A stretch of DNA of 64,000 bases from Humulus lupulus (Eukaryota; Streptophyta; Magnoliopsida; Rosales; Cannabaceae), in NCBI RefSeq assembly GCF_963169125.1, contig NC_084794.1, positions 114,862,358-114,926,357 on the forward strand, written 5' to 3'. The translations under genes and the position numbers were made by a program. Position 1 is the stretch's first letter, and every line of letters starts with the position of its first letter. Below the pieces are notes generated by a model. The model saw only the letters and a list, made by a program, of their open reading frames with translations. It searched no databases and had not been told where the DNA came from. This document shows, piece after piece, positions 34,726 to 46,349 of this stretch.

Positions 34726-35970
34726 TGTAATGCCCTAGTTAGCCAAGACTGATGTATTTTAAATAGTGCTCAACTCGCTAAATGAGTCATTAGGTCATAA
34801 ACGTGCATCTAAGTGTGATTGTTGGTCCAAGGTTAAAAATTTCAGTTAAAAGGAATGGATGTTTCATTAAAACATTAAACTTTGCATTGGATCCCATGAT
34901 AACATTTTCAAAGTTGTTTACAGTTCCAAAAAGGTCATTAAAATTCAAAAGTTACTACCCGCCGACCTAAGCGGCAAAAATAGGGTTACACCCTAGTTCC
35001 TCTGAGAAACCTTGGTTGTGGTGGTCAAGCGGCCGCATATGTACACATCACCACCTAAGCTTATAAACTCATGGCTTGTCCAGCTTTCCTTTCCCTTTAC
35101 CTGCACCACATAGCACCCGTGAGCCAAGGCCCAGCAAGAAAACTTAATACAAGTGCATGAACAATATATACAGATTCAGATGTATATCTAGCATGCCCAG
35201 CAGTAATAACCTACTCATGCATGCATAAAGGTACAAATAAATGATTATGGAATCATTCTGGGGCTCATAACCTTAATCAAATTGACCATAGAGTCAACCT
35301 GGGGTCCTTGCCCTGAATAGATGACCATAGAGTCAACCCGAGGTCCTTGCCCAGAATAGAAGACCATAGAGTCAACCTGGGGTCCTTGCCCTGAATAGAT
35401 GACCATCGAGTCAATCTGGGGTCCTTTGCCCTAGCCATGTGACCATAAAGTCACCCTAGCTCTGAGTAACTAGCCATAGAACTAGTCAAGCGCTTTGGTT
35501 TTCTACGACCATTGAGTCGAACGAGCGTGTAACGCTCTCCGGATTATATCTAATCATATCAACCAGCACTTAATGTACTATTGTCGTCCTTGACTCATAA
35601 GTCAATGCTTTATGACCAGTGCTCAGCGCTATTGCCATCCTTGACTGATAAGTCAATGCTTTTCTCAAATATATAATGCAAACAAGCATCCATCATATAA
35701 TAAATATCCACATATAGAGCACTCAACATGCTTCATCAATAATCATAGGCATTCATAATCATGCGCATTTACAAGGGCCAATGCCCAATCAAAACCAAAT
35801 TCAGCATTCGGGCCAAGTCCTAATCAAGTATGTCACATAATGGGTGTAGTATTCTTACCTCATGTCCGAGTGTAATGAAAAATAAGAACAACCCTTGAGC
35901 ACGATCCTGACTCCGAGCACCTAGTGATAACCTAGTCACAACAAAGTATAGAATCTCGTCAATAATGAGT
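34726..35970 (-). repeat. Truncated Tekay-type LTR, same subfamily as the Tekay-1 LTR
   Basis: The plus strand starts TGTAATGCCCTAG. The next 350 bp read as the reverse of the end of the Tekay-1 LTR (the CGGCCGCATATGTACACATC area matches 3810-3840). Homology fades near 35970, so the other LTR end is lost. It carries a hairpin array at 35240-35650. Confidence 0.8.
35281..35460 (-). repeat. Tandem 43-60 bp hairpin units in the truncated LTR
   Basis: Four to five units of the form TGACCATAGAGTCAACCTGG followed by GGTCCTTGCCCTGAATAG. Each begins with a stem of 3-5 bp around the loop CATAGA (TTGAC/GTCAA at 35282-35297, TGAC/GTCA at 35322, GTGAC/GTCAC near 35440). Confidence 0.8.
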
Positions 35971-36089
35971 AGATAGCATGAGTTATGATGATGAACAAGT
36001 GAGAACATGCTATCTCCATTGAGGGATCCATAAGTTGTCCAACACTTCATAAAAATATAAAGAAGTTTGGGGAAAAGACTTACTATGGA

Positions 36090-36565
36090 CAAGTGAGAAC
36101 AAAAATCAGGCATAAGTACGCATACGGTTATGGAATGTACGACCCTTAGGAGGATAAAGGCATGACCCTAACATCCGTATCCAAGGCATAGTGGTGGTAC
36201 GAACCCGTACGAACAGTGGAGGCACTACATGAGCACCCCTGACCACGTACTAGGGTCGACAGTACGACCCTCTGTTCCACTACATCCTACACCACAACAT
36301 CCTGCGCCATTACCCTAACAATGTACCTACGTACGTTCTTGTTCCTTGAGACCGCCATTTATAAGAGGCCATTAGAGCCCAACTATAAATATACCTCCAC
36401 CCCTCAAACTAAGGGGTTGGAAAATTTAATGTTTACTAAGGGTATTGAGTAATATATGAGCATCTTTATTCCATTGTTGTTCAAAACTTTTCTTCTTCAA
36501 GTTTTCTCAAGTTCATTATTTTGTTAGATATATCTTTCAGTTTTCTGGCCTTATATCATTGACGA
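36090..36565 (+). repeat. 3' part of the 5' LTR of Tat-3
   Basis: TATAAATA at 36384-36391 and a leader of about 170 bp parallel the Tat-4 LTR (39210-39455). The LTR end and primer site are eroded: CTCACCGTCTGTTGG at 36567-36581 lacks the text CAACAGTTTGGTGC present in Tat-4. The left border is unclear. Confidence 0.65.
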
Positions 36566-36639
36566 GTTCTCACCGTCTGTTGGAAGAAAAAGTATCAAGC
36601 TTTTGTTCTTCCATCGATTACGACAAAGGAAAAATTCTA

Positions 36640-37893
36640 AGGCGTTCAAGATGCCTACGTGAATCACAAGATATTGAGATCCACCTAGAAGGAGATGAAC
36701 TAAGAGCCTCCAGGAGAGACCATCCACTGCCTGAGAATGGAGGCGTGTTGAAGGAACATCCTGTCCCTGGAGAGGAGAAGAAGGCATCATCCCTGGTTGT
36801 CCAACCTAACGGAGGTCATCCAGAACAACCAGCCACCCCCTGTGGGTGGCCTGGGTATGCATTCTCCTCCTCGACCTCCGACTGTGTCACGCTCTGACCA
36901 GTGGGAACCTGGTCCCTCTACGCACATGCTAGGCAAGACTCATCGGGTACATTCCGTGAGCTCCAGCTCAAGAACTCGCTTTTATAAGGACGAGATATAC
37001 GAGTTCCACAAAAAGAATCATAGGCTGGAAACCACACTAGAGAACATGCAGGAGGCGCTGAATAGCTTGTTGCAAGGAAAGTCGAGCATGCCCCTTCCTA
37101 AGCATAGGTAGAAGGAGTGTGGGAGAGGAGAAACCACTATCCCTGTGGACAATGGGAGGACCCAACTATCCACTAGCAAAACTCCTCAGACGAAGCACTA
37201 TGAAGGCCCTAGGCCAACGAATTACCCTCGAGAGCAAAGATGGAGGGACGATGTTGGTCATAGAAATAAAGCCGAGGTCACCTCTAAGGAGTGACCCCCT
37301 GACCTAAGGGAAAAGCTCAATAGAAGTTCAAATGTAAGGACAACGCCCTCTATGGCCCCTTTAGAAGACAAGGGGAAAGGAAAGGCCAACCCTTAAGATT
37401 TGAGGGACTCCTTGAATAAAAAGGGGCAAGAGCTAGACACTGAAATGAGGAGCCTTCGAAGCAAAATAGTCATTGTGTTTGGGGGACACATGGTCGATGA
37501 TGAGTACGACTACGAGTCACCTTTCACAAGAGAGATTCAAGTTGAACGACTCCCAACCAACTTCAAAGAGCCTAATATGAACCCGTATGAGGGCACTATA
37601 GACCCTAAGTACCATCTTGATGCCTTCAATGATTTAATGAAACTGAGAAGGGTCAATAGTAGAGCAATATGTCATTGTTTTGCTATCACACTAAAGGGGG
37701 TGCGTACAAGTGGTTCAAGAGGCTAAGGTCGGAAACAATCAGGTCATGGCGAAAAATTTCTGAAGAATTTCTCCAGCAGCACCATGCAGTGCGCGATTAC
37801 ACCATGCTAGGTACCAACCTCACGAACATAAATCAAGGTGAAGGCGAAAGCCTGAAGAGCTATATCCACAGGTTCAACATGGAAGAGGCTAAG
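36640..37893 (+). pseudogene. gag: Tat-3 gag, N-terminal part
   Basis: It matches Tat-4 gag: IEIHLEGDELRASRRD, then RVHSVSSSSRTRFYKDEIYE with a coiled-coil (LETTLENMQEALNSLLQG), then the capsid-like core (NPYEGTIDPKYHLDAFNDLM, WRKISEEFLQQHHAVRDY, GESLKSYIHRFNMEEAKVG). There are frame changes near 36800, 37110 and 37690. The frame is cut after EEAKVG by the Tat-4 LTR and continues at 50850 with the matching ILTLGELKMAI. Confidence 0.88.
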
Positions 37894-37898
37894 GTAGG

Positions 37899-39455
37899 TG
37901 TGGATATCATAATTTTAGTTACACAAAGCCCCGCCTCGTGACCCTCAGAATAAAGGCTCGGAATGCAAATAGCCAAGACCGGCCTTGCACCCTGCGCCAA
38001 AAGCCTTGAAGAGCATGCGCCTCTCTTATAAATCCTCGCTTTGTGCACAAGCTCAGGTAGGATCACCCCTTGAAACTAATGACGTGTCTCGCACTGAGGG
38101 TCCCAAGAAGGTGGATATGTCTTTCTAATAATGGACCACCTCGTGCCGAGGCCTCGCGAGGCACAGCCTCGCGCTTGCATACCTTCGTCTCATGCAAGCG
38201 TCTCGTGAGGGCACGGCCTCGCACCACAAGCTTCTGTCTCGCTCCACAAGTGTTCGTCTCGCACGAGGACCTTGCGAGTCATGGCCTTGCACCACAGCGT
38301 CTCGCATACAGGAGCCCCTCACACCATGGCGTATCACGCGCAAGAGCCTCGCGCCACGGCATCTCGCGTGCAGGAGCCCCTCGCACCACGAGGTCTCGCG
38401 CGCAAGAGCCTCGTGCACCACAACTCCATCTCACGCATAGGGGCCTTGCACCACGGCGTCTCGAGCGCAGGAGCCCCTCGCACCACGGCGTCTCATGTGC
38501 AGGAGCTCCTCACACCAGGGCGTCTCGCGTGCAGGTTCCTCACGCACCACGGCGTCTCGTGTCGGAGCCTCACCACGGCGTCTCGTGTCGGAGCCTCGTG
38601 CACCACGGCATCTCGCGTGCAAGAGCCTCTCGTACCACAGCGTCTCATGCACAGGGGCCTCGCACCGTGATGTCTTGCGCGAAGGATCCTTCTGCATGGC
38701 TTCGTCTCGCGCGCAGGAATCTCGCGCCACGGGCCTCGGGAGGATCTTGCGTTCCATTCTTCTTGGGGTATTAGCTTTCATGAGGACCCAAAAAGACTTC
38801 AAAATATAAGGGGTAAGAAAATAGGAAGCACTAAGAGGATGAAAACCCGCACATGACCAGAAGAGCACATACATGTGAAGGATGGGCGGACAAGTCGTGA
38901 CCTTGTAAACTCCAGGTATGAAATAAGTATGGAGGTACGGCCCTGAAAACCATAGAAGACAGACCATATCCCCACGCCAGAAAAGTAATGGTCATACGCA
39001 CAAGGTACCTGACATGGTCCTTCCTAGCCAGCTTCTGACAATGGTATCAAAAATATAGTGGAGGTACGACCAGGTACTAGAGTTGAGGTACACCCGCAGA
39101 CCCTTGGCGTGAGATGGAGCCGACCACCACGATCCTGGCACCACTACCCTGCATATGTAAGGTTGTGTCCCCAGGGACCACCATGTACAGTGAGCCAATA
39201 GTGCTCTACTATAAATATGACCTCCCTACACCTAAGATTAAGGGGATTTTTGGGATAATTTTGTAACCAGTTATTGATAATGAAAACAGATACTCAACAT
39301 TCTCTCTATCTTTTCACTTTAAATTTCTAACATTTCAATTCTGTGTTCTTGCAATCATAAGGAAGTTTGTTTGAAGTTTAGTCAGTTTAAGTTCACTTCT
39401 TTTACAAATCAAAAAGTTCGTGATCTAACTTACTTGCGATTTCTTACCGTCAACA
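37899..39455 (+). repeat. 5' LTR of Tat-4 (1557 bp)
   Basis: It runs TGTGGATATC to ACCGTCAACA. TATAAATA is at 39210-39217 with about 240 bp of leader after it. A GC-rich minisatellite (38155-38735) explains most of the length difference from the 3' LTR. The overlapping Arg/Ala/Ser-rich ORFs in 38070-38800 come from that repeat and are not genes. Confidence 0.95.
38155..38735 (+). repeat. GC-rich minisatellite in the Tat-4 5' LTR
   Basis: More than 12 imperfect copies of a roughly 30-34 bp unit with the core CACCACGGCGTCTCGCG followed by (C/T)GCAGGAGCC. The density of CG dinucleotides contrasts with the AT-rich surroundings. A shorter version is at 49675-50115 in the 3' LTR. Confidence 0.88.
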
Positions 39456-39456
39456 G

Positions 39457-39480
39457 TTTGGTGCCGTCTGTGGGAAGGAT
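39457..39480 (+). promoter_or_regulatory. Primer-binding-site region of Tat-4
   Basis: TTTGGTGCCGTCTGTGGGAA follows the LTR end by one base, as in other Tat elements. I do not assign the tRNA. Confidence 0.7.
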
Positions 39481-39523
39481 AAGTGCCAAGCCACTGTTCT
39501 TCCATTGGTTCTGGCAGAGAAAG

Positions 39524-41480
39524 ATGCCAAGATGCTCTAAGCGACTGAAAGAACCACAAGAGGTTGAGGTCCACCTCGACGGAGATCAGCTGAAGGCCAC
39601 CACGAAGAATCCTCCGCCACCCAAAAATGTGGATGCACCAAAGGAGCCCAGGGTTCCTGAAGATGAAAGGGAGGGTTCGTCCCCAATTGTCCAGCCTAAT
39701 GACAACTATCTGAGATCAGCGGCTGCTCCCGCGAGAGACGCTGGAGAGTTTCCGCCCCCAAGGCCACCACAAGTGCCAAACTCCAGCCGGCAAGATCCGG
39801 GTCCATCGACGCATAGGCCAGACAAGAGTCCCCGAGTACATTCCATAAGCTCAAGCTTTTGGTCTCGATTTTACGAAGAGGAGATATGCGAATTACAGCG
39901 GAAGAACCAAAGGCTAGAAACCACCTTAAAGCATATGCAAGAGGTGTTGAATGTTCTGCTACAAGGAAATTCAAGCATGCCTCTTCCTAGACGAAAGGAG
40001 AAAGGCCAAAAGGGTGTAGTAACCACAATCCCTGTGGATGATGGGAGGACTCGACTCTCCAATACTAATACCCCTCGAAAGAAGTAGCATGAACGTCCTG
40101 GACAAGCGAAGTAGCCCCAAAGGCCAGAGCAAAAGAACAACGCTAACCCTCATAAAGAAGTCGAAGTCACTTCAGGGGAAACACCCTTAGTCTTAAAGGA
40201 AGAACTCAACAAGAAAAGGACGAACGAGAGGACTACACCTCCTATGGCTCCCTAGGAAGACAAAAGGAAAGGAAAGGCTAACCCATCCAACTTGAGAGAC
40301 TCCTTGAACAAAAGGAGACAGGATCTAGACACTGAAATGAGGAGTCTTCGGAGCAAGATAATCATCGAATCTGGAGAGCAAGCTGTCGATGACGAGTTCG
40401 ATTACGAATCACCTTTCATTAGGGAAATCCAAGCCGTTCGGCTCCAGCCAACTTCAAAGAGCCTCACATGATCCCTTATGAAGGAAATACGGATCCCAAA
40501 TACCATCTAGACGCATTCAATGACCTAATGAAATTGAGAGGAATTAATAGCAAGGCCAAATGCCACTGCTTTGTTGTCACGTTAAAGGGACCTGTGTACA
40601 AATCGTTCAAAAGACTCCGGACAGGGTCCATCAGGTCTTGGCAACAATTTTCTGATGAATTTCTCCAACAACATCACATTGTGCGTGATTAGACTATGCC
40701 AGGAACTAGCCTCGCTAACGTGAAACAAGGAGAAAATGAGAGCCTAAAGAGCAATATCCACAGATTCAATATGGAGGCATCCAAAGTAGGAAGCTTGACC
40801 CGTGGATAATTAAAAATGGCCATTATGGCTGGAGTACGCTCGGGTAGTAAGCTGTGGGATAACATGCTCAAGAGGAAGGTCACTGACTTAGACGATTTCT
40901 ACGAATGGGCATAGAAGTATATCCATGTCAAAGATGGTCACGAGAGCCTTAAGGCCAGAAAAAGCAGGTCACCTCCAAAACCCTCAATATGTGAAGGCCT
41001 AAGTGGAGGAAAGAAAAAGAAGGGTCTATGAAGGGTCTAGAGATGATCGGCCTCGGAAGCCCCAACGCATTGATGAACGCAAATAGACCCTCTACACCTT
41101 TTACACTTACCTAACACACACTAGGGAGCATATCTTCGTCACGAATGAAAATCAAGTCCCCTTCAGGAGGCCCCCCGCAATGAAGAAAGATCGATCAAAA
41201 AGAGACCCTAGTAAATATTGTTAGTATCATAAAGACATTGGCCACACCACCGCAGAATGCACTCATTTGAAGATAGAAATCAAAGAGCTTATACGCAGGG
41301 GACACTTGGGTAGATACGTTCACAAAGAAAACCAAAGACCGAAAGAAGGAGTACCATCACCATGGACACGAGATGTAGCCCCAGAGGTGCAAGGAGAAGT
41401 TAGGACCATCTTCAAAGGGCCAAAGTTCAAAGGCGAATCGAGGAAGGGGCGAGACAAGTATGCCAGGGAAGCCAGGCGAA
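39524..41480 (+). pseudogene. gag: Tat-4 gag
   Basis: ATG at 39524 (MPRCSKRLKEPQE) is 68 nt past the LTR and is the natural start. Order: low-complexity Pro-rich region, coiled-coil (LETTLKHMQEVLNVLLQG), capsid-like core (EGNTDPKYHLDAFNDLM, QQFSDEFLQQHH), the GVRSGSKLWDNMLKRKVTDL block, and a knuckle with its first Cys at a codon before a stop (C, stop, YHKDIGHTTAEC, about 41218-41262). The first stop is TAG at 40085; others are at 40252, 40690 and 40809, plus a frameshift near 40450. Confidence 0.9.
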
Positions 41481-41502
41481 GTTCACCTCCATGTGTCTTA
41501 TG

Positions 41503-41985
41503 TTTGGAGCAACGCCCCCAAAGAGTTTTAAGGGGGAGAACGACTCGATAACCTTCACCAAAGAAGACACACGGGGTGTGCATTTTCCTCACAAAGATCC
41601 CTTGGTGTTGACTGTACAACTTGCTAACATGAGGGTGCATCACGTCCTGGTGGACAATAGAAGCTCTGTAGACATCCTGTATCACCCATCTTTAGAGAAG
41701 ATGGGACTGAACATCAGGCACCTAAAGCCCTGTAATACCTCCCTGTATGGATTTACAAGAGATTCGATACAGCCCATAGGTGCAATTGAGTTAGCCCTCA
41801 CCATGGGAGAACAACCTAGACAAACCACCATAATGGCAAACTTTGTTGTGGTAGACTGGGTGTCGGCCTTCAATGCAGTATTAGGAAGACCCTCCCTAAG
41901 AGAATTGAAGGTGATAACCTCATTATATCACTTGGCCATAAAATTCCTGACTCCTGGGGGGATAACAAGCATGAAAGGTGAGTAG
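41503..41985 (+). pseudogene. pol: Tat-4 protease
   Basis: The protease block is complete (FTKEDTRGVHFPH to LTPGGITSMKGE), but the active site reads LVDNRSSVDIL: the Gly that follows D-N in Tat-1 and Tat-2 is Arg. The second conserved block (FNAVLGRPSLREL) is intact. A TAG ends the frame at 41983. Confidence 0.88.
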
Positions 41986-42027
41986 AACGAAGCGAGGGAA
42001 TGTTATAACACATCCCTCCACACAGCC

Positions 42028-43541
42028 ATAAAACCAACAGTGCCTATGGCAATGGTAGTACATGGAAGCACAAACCCACACGAATTAGATCCACGGGTCG
42101 CAGAGGAACCCAGGGCTGAGCCAGTAGAGGAGTTGGAAGAGGTCACAGTTATGAATGAGCCATTGAGGAAGTTGAAGGTAGGGAGAAACCTTCCAGATAT
42201 CGTGAAAGTAAAGCTGGTAGAATTTCTAAAAGTTAACCCGATGTGTTTTCCTGGAGTCACGAGGTCATGGTGGGGATAGATCCATTAATCATGTGCCATC
42301 ACTTGAACATCGACCCAAAAGCAAGACCTGTGAGGCAAAAAAGGAGGGCGCTAGATCCAGAAAGATACGCAGCCCAGAAAGAACAAGTTGACAAGTTGAA
42401 GGCAAATGGGTTTATCCGAGAAGCATTCTACACAGTATGGGTATCCAACCCAGTTTTAGTCCCGAAGCCCAATGGAAAGTGGAGGACTTGCGTGGATTTT
42501 ACTAACCTCAATAAAGCTTGTCTTAAGTACAGCTTCCCGCTTCCTAGGATATATCAGTTAGTAGACGCCACGGCTGGGCACGAGCTACTCAGTTTCATGG
42601 ATGCATATTCTGGGTACAATCAAATACCCATGAACCCGGTCGATGAGGAGCACACTTCGTTTATAATAGACAATGGGCTTTATTTCTGCAAGGTGATGCC
42701 TTTTGGGTTAAAGAATGCAGGTGCTACTTATCAAAGGTTGGTAAACAGAATGTTTGCAAATCAAATAGGAAGACATTTGGAAGTATATGTAGATGATAAG
42801 ACAAGGAGGGCAGAAGAGCTCATAAGCGACCTTGGTGAGATGTTTAACACCCTCCAAAAATTCAGAATGAAGTTAAACTCGCTCAAGTGCACCTTTGGAG
42901 TTTTGTCAGGGAAGTTCCTTGGTTTTATGGTGAATTCTCGAGGTATCGAGGCCAATCCTGACAAAATCAGAGCATTATTGGAAATAAGCCCACCACGAAA
43001 CAAGAAAGAGGTGCAATGCTTGACAGGGAGATTAGTATCTCTCGATAGGTTCATCTCCAGATCCACCGACAATTGCCTCCCTTTCTTCAACATCCTAAAA
43101 GGGAACAAAAGGTTCGCTTGGGATGAAGATTGTCAAAAACCCTTTACTAAGCTAAAGGAACACCTCAGAAAACCGCCCTTTTTGGCTAAGCCAGAAAAAG
43201 GGGAAAGATTGTACATGTACTTAGCAGTGTCAGAGCATGCTATAAGCGCCGCCCTAGTCAAAGGAGAAAAGAAGCATCAATAGCCTGTATACTATGTCAG
43301 CAAGCGGTTGGTAGACATAGAAACCCGGTACCCAGAAATAGAAAAGTTAGCATATGCCTTGGTATTGGCTTCACAAAAGCTAAGGCCCTATTTTCTTGCT
43401 CATGATGTCGAAGTGCTCACCAACACCCCTTTGCGTCAAGTCTTGCACAAATCGAAGACTTCAAGAAGGTTGCTAAAATGGTCAATTGAGTTAAGTCAGT
43501 TTGACATCATTTATACCTTAAGGACCTCAGTCAAGGGGTAG
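42028..43541 (+). pseudogene. pol: Tat-4 reverse transcriptase and RNase H
   Basis: The linker (42040-42242) shifts frame at about 42243, then RT is open to 43281: VPKPNGKWRTCVDF, FPLPRIYQLVDA, MDAYSGYNQI, MPFGLKNAGATYQRL and VYVDD. The usual MLVKS after YVDD is replaced by KTRRAEE, a loss of about six residues beside the active site. RNase H continues after a stop at 43281 (PYFLAHDVEVLTNTPLRQVL; the second metal-binding region reads LTNTP). Confidence 0.92.
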
Positions 43542-43547
43542 GTACTA

Positions 43548-44090
43548 GTGGGTTTTATAGTCGAGTTTCCCTACCAATCCCATGAGGAGGGAGAAATAGA
43601 AGAGAATGAACTAACTTGCAGAGGGGAAAAACAGCCTGAAGAATGGAGCCTCCATATGGATGGGGCGTCCAACGAAAGAGGAGCCAACGCTGGCATAGTA
43701 ATGACAGGACCTGAGGGACATAAGATGTATTGTGCATTAAGATTCAGATTTGAAGCTTCCAACAACGAAGCTGAATACGAAGCACTCCTGGCTGGCCTGC
43801 GACTAGCCAGGGAGCTGAAGGTAACACATGTGCATGTCTTTAGTGAATCAAGATAGTAGTATTTCAGGTGAAGGACGAATATCAAGCTAGAGGCCCAAAA
43901 ATGGTGGCATACCTGGCCAAAGTAAAAGGGGTATTTAGATCAGTTCAAAAAATACACCGTAGAACAGATCCCAAGAGAGCAAAACACGAATGTCGATGCT
44001 CTCACAAAACTCACCTCTACCCGAGATGAAGACACGCTTGAGCCTATCCCTGTCGAATACCTTTCCAAGCTAAGCATAGTAGAAGAGGAG
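43548..44090 (+). pseudogene. pol: Tat-4 second (archaeal-type) RNase H
   Basis: WSLHMDGASNERGANAGIV, then FEASNNEAEYEALLAGLRLA, then VFSES where VFSDSQ is usual, then REQNTNVDALTKL at about 43975-44013. D, E and the last D of the usual active site are visible; the third (the D in S-D-S) reads E. A frame change at 43854 separates the last part. Confidence 0.88.
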
Positions 44091-44096
44091 GTTCAC

Positions 44097-45354
44097 ATGG
44101 TCAATACTCCCGAGGAGTCATGGTCCACACCCATCTCGAGGTACTTAAGAAATGGAGCGTTGCCTTTGGACAAAAAAGACGTCTGTAAGTTGATTTACAA
44201 AGCTGCCCAATACACCCTAGTCGATGGAGTTTTGTATAAAAGAGGCTTCTCCACCCCGCTCCTACAGTGTATAGACAAGGAGGAGGCTTTGAAGGTTGTG
44301 CAAGAGATACACGAAGGAGAATGTGGAAATCATGCTGAGGGAAATCCACAGCAAAAAAGGTGATACGACAGGGATATTATTGGCCTACCATGGAAAAGGA
44401 CGCGAGAGATTTTGCGAGAAGATACGACAAGTGCCAATGACATGCGAATTACCCCAGATAGTCGTCAAATGAGCTGGTGAGCATGACCAGTCTGTGGCCC
44501 TTCGCTGTGTGGGGGATTGACTTGATTGGCGTGTTACCAACAGGAAGGGGGGAGCGAAGTATGCGGTTGTAGCAGTCGATTACTTTACTAAATGGGTTGA
44601 AGCAGAGCCTCTTGTCAATATAATGGCTAAGCAAATCACCACCTTTGACAAGAGGTTTATCGTCTGCAGGTATGGAGTACCCTACAAGATATTCTCTAAC
44701 AATGGGACCTCGTATGAAGGGGGATTATTCGACGAATATTGCAGAGAAAGGGGGATCAAGAGGAGTTTCTCCACTATAGTACACCCGCAGGCCAATGGAC
44801 AAGTGGAGGCCATCAACAAGATCCTATAAAGGAACCTGAAAACAAAATTGGAGAAGTTGAAAGAAGCCTGGGTTGAAGAACTGCCCAATGTGCTTTGGGC
44901 CTACAAGACCACCCTCCATTCCACTATTGGAGAAATACCTTTCGCCTTAGCCTATGGGTGCAAAGCTATTCTTCCAATTGATATGAAAGTCAACTCCTTC
45001 CGTGTACAAGCATACGATGACCAGGCTAACCACGCAGCATTGGCTGAAAATTTGGACCTGTTGGAGGCGAGGAGAGAAAAGGCACAACTCAAGTTGGCAA
45101 CATACCAGTAGTGGGCCGCAAGATACTATAACTCAAGGGTGCGAGAGATGAAATTCAAGGTTGGAGACCTAATGTTAAGAAAATTTCTGCCAAACACTCG
45201 CGACCCGGGGGCGGGTGTACTAGGAGCGAACTGGGAAGGGCCCTACCAAGTTTCCCAGGTGGTGCCCCCTAACACCTACAAGTTGGCACATTTGGATGAT
45301 ACCATGGTACCCAGAGCGTGGGACGCAGAGCACCTAAAAAAATATTATCAGTAA
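44097..45354 (+). pseudogene. pol: Tat-4 integrase
   Basis: Zinc finger: H-x3-H form at HEGECGNHAEGN, then YDKCQ where the first Cys of C-x2-C is Tyr. Core: first Asp in WGIDLIG, AVDYFTKWVEAEPL, second catalytic position SNNGTSY (Asp changed to Asn), Glu kept in NGQVEAINK. The C-terminal domain is complete with GDLMLRKFLP and GANWEGPYQV, ending HLKKYYQ and TAA at 45352. Stops at 44827 and 45109, frame changes near 44365 and 44545. Confidence 0.92.
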
Positions 45355-46349
45355 GATCTCCATATCTGAGGCATGAATACCATTGCTTGGTCTAAACATG
45401 CAAGTTTAAGTGTAATAGCTATGAATTAGAGGGGTAACTTAGATGCCCTGGTACGAAGTAGAAACATTATTGCTATAGATACCTATGTACTCTCCTCATT
45501 TTGAATGGATATGTTTCTTATCGCCATGTCACACTCCTCACATCTAACTCTTGGGCACCTGTCTTCAATTAAAATTATCAAAATGCATGACCAAAATGAT
45601 CAAAGTGCCCGACGAGATAAATCTCGCCAACCACTTAGGGGGCTAAGCATATAGCCAAAAAGGGTCCTAAAAGAGACCCTTGTAAAAGAAAAAGAGAAAT
45701 AAAGAAGAAAACCTTGCAAAGCATCTCTTGCTTTCACAAGGATTAGCTACCCTCATGAACATCAAAAGAGTCAAAAGGTCCTACAGGAAAAACCTCCTAA
45801 TGAAGGCTGATACCTCCACAAGAGGAAAGGCCTCAGGGAGAGCATCCACCAATAAGCCTAGAGCGGCCACTAAGTTGTCTAGCCAAAAAGGGACCTAAAA
45901 GAGACCCTTGTAAAAATAGTACTATGCATAATGACGAGAAGGACGCTTCTCGCAAGAAATAATAAGCGCGTGCAAAAATATATAAAAGGATGACTAGAAC
46001 CCAAAGGGTCAACATATCCTTACAAACACAATCAAGGTGCACCAAAGAGACCATCTCTACCGGTCCAAATAAAGTGTCGACAAGTTATTAGAAAGAAAAA
46101 AAAAAGACCTATCAAACCCCTTTGAGTGGGCTCAAAAGGACCTCAAGCATAAAGAAACAAAAACAAATGATAATATATATATATATGTAAAAGAAGAAAG
46201 TCGTTATAATGTTGTAGGATAAATTCGGCACCAACCACAACAGAACTTAGAAAAGTTCCTGAAGGAAAAAAGAAAAACAAAAAATAATAAGACCAGGAGA
46301 AACCTCTCCAGCATAATAAAGTTCAAATAAGCATACAACCAAATTGAAG
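45355..46349 (+). other. Tat-4 spacer between integrase and antisense gene
   Basis: No gene. The text (for example AATAAGCCTAGAGCGGCCAC and the CCAAAAAGGGACCTAAAAG repeat at about 45656 and 45885) recurs in Tat-3 at about 52813-52880, so this spacer is conserved in the family. A TA dinucleotide repeat lies at 46172-46187. Confidence 0.6.

Noticed and set aside
38070..38800. Overlapping Arg/Ala/Ser/His-rich ORFs of 80-234 codons on both strands
   Set aside because: They all lie in the GC-rich minisatellite of the Tat-4 LTR; a repeat unit without stops gives open frames in several registers.
46172..46187. TA repeat as a possible promoter
   Set aside because: A simple microsatellite in a spacer, with no gene starting near it.
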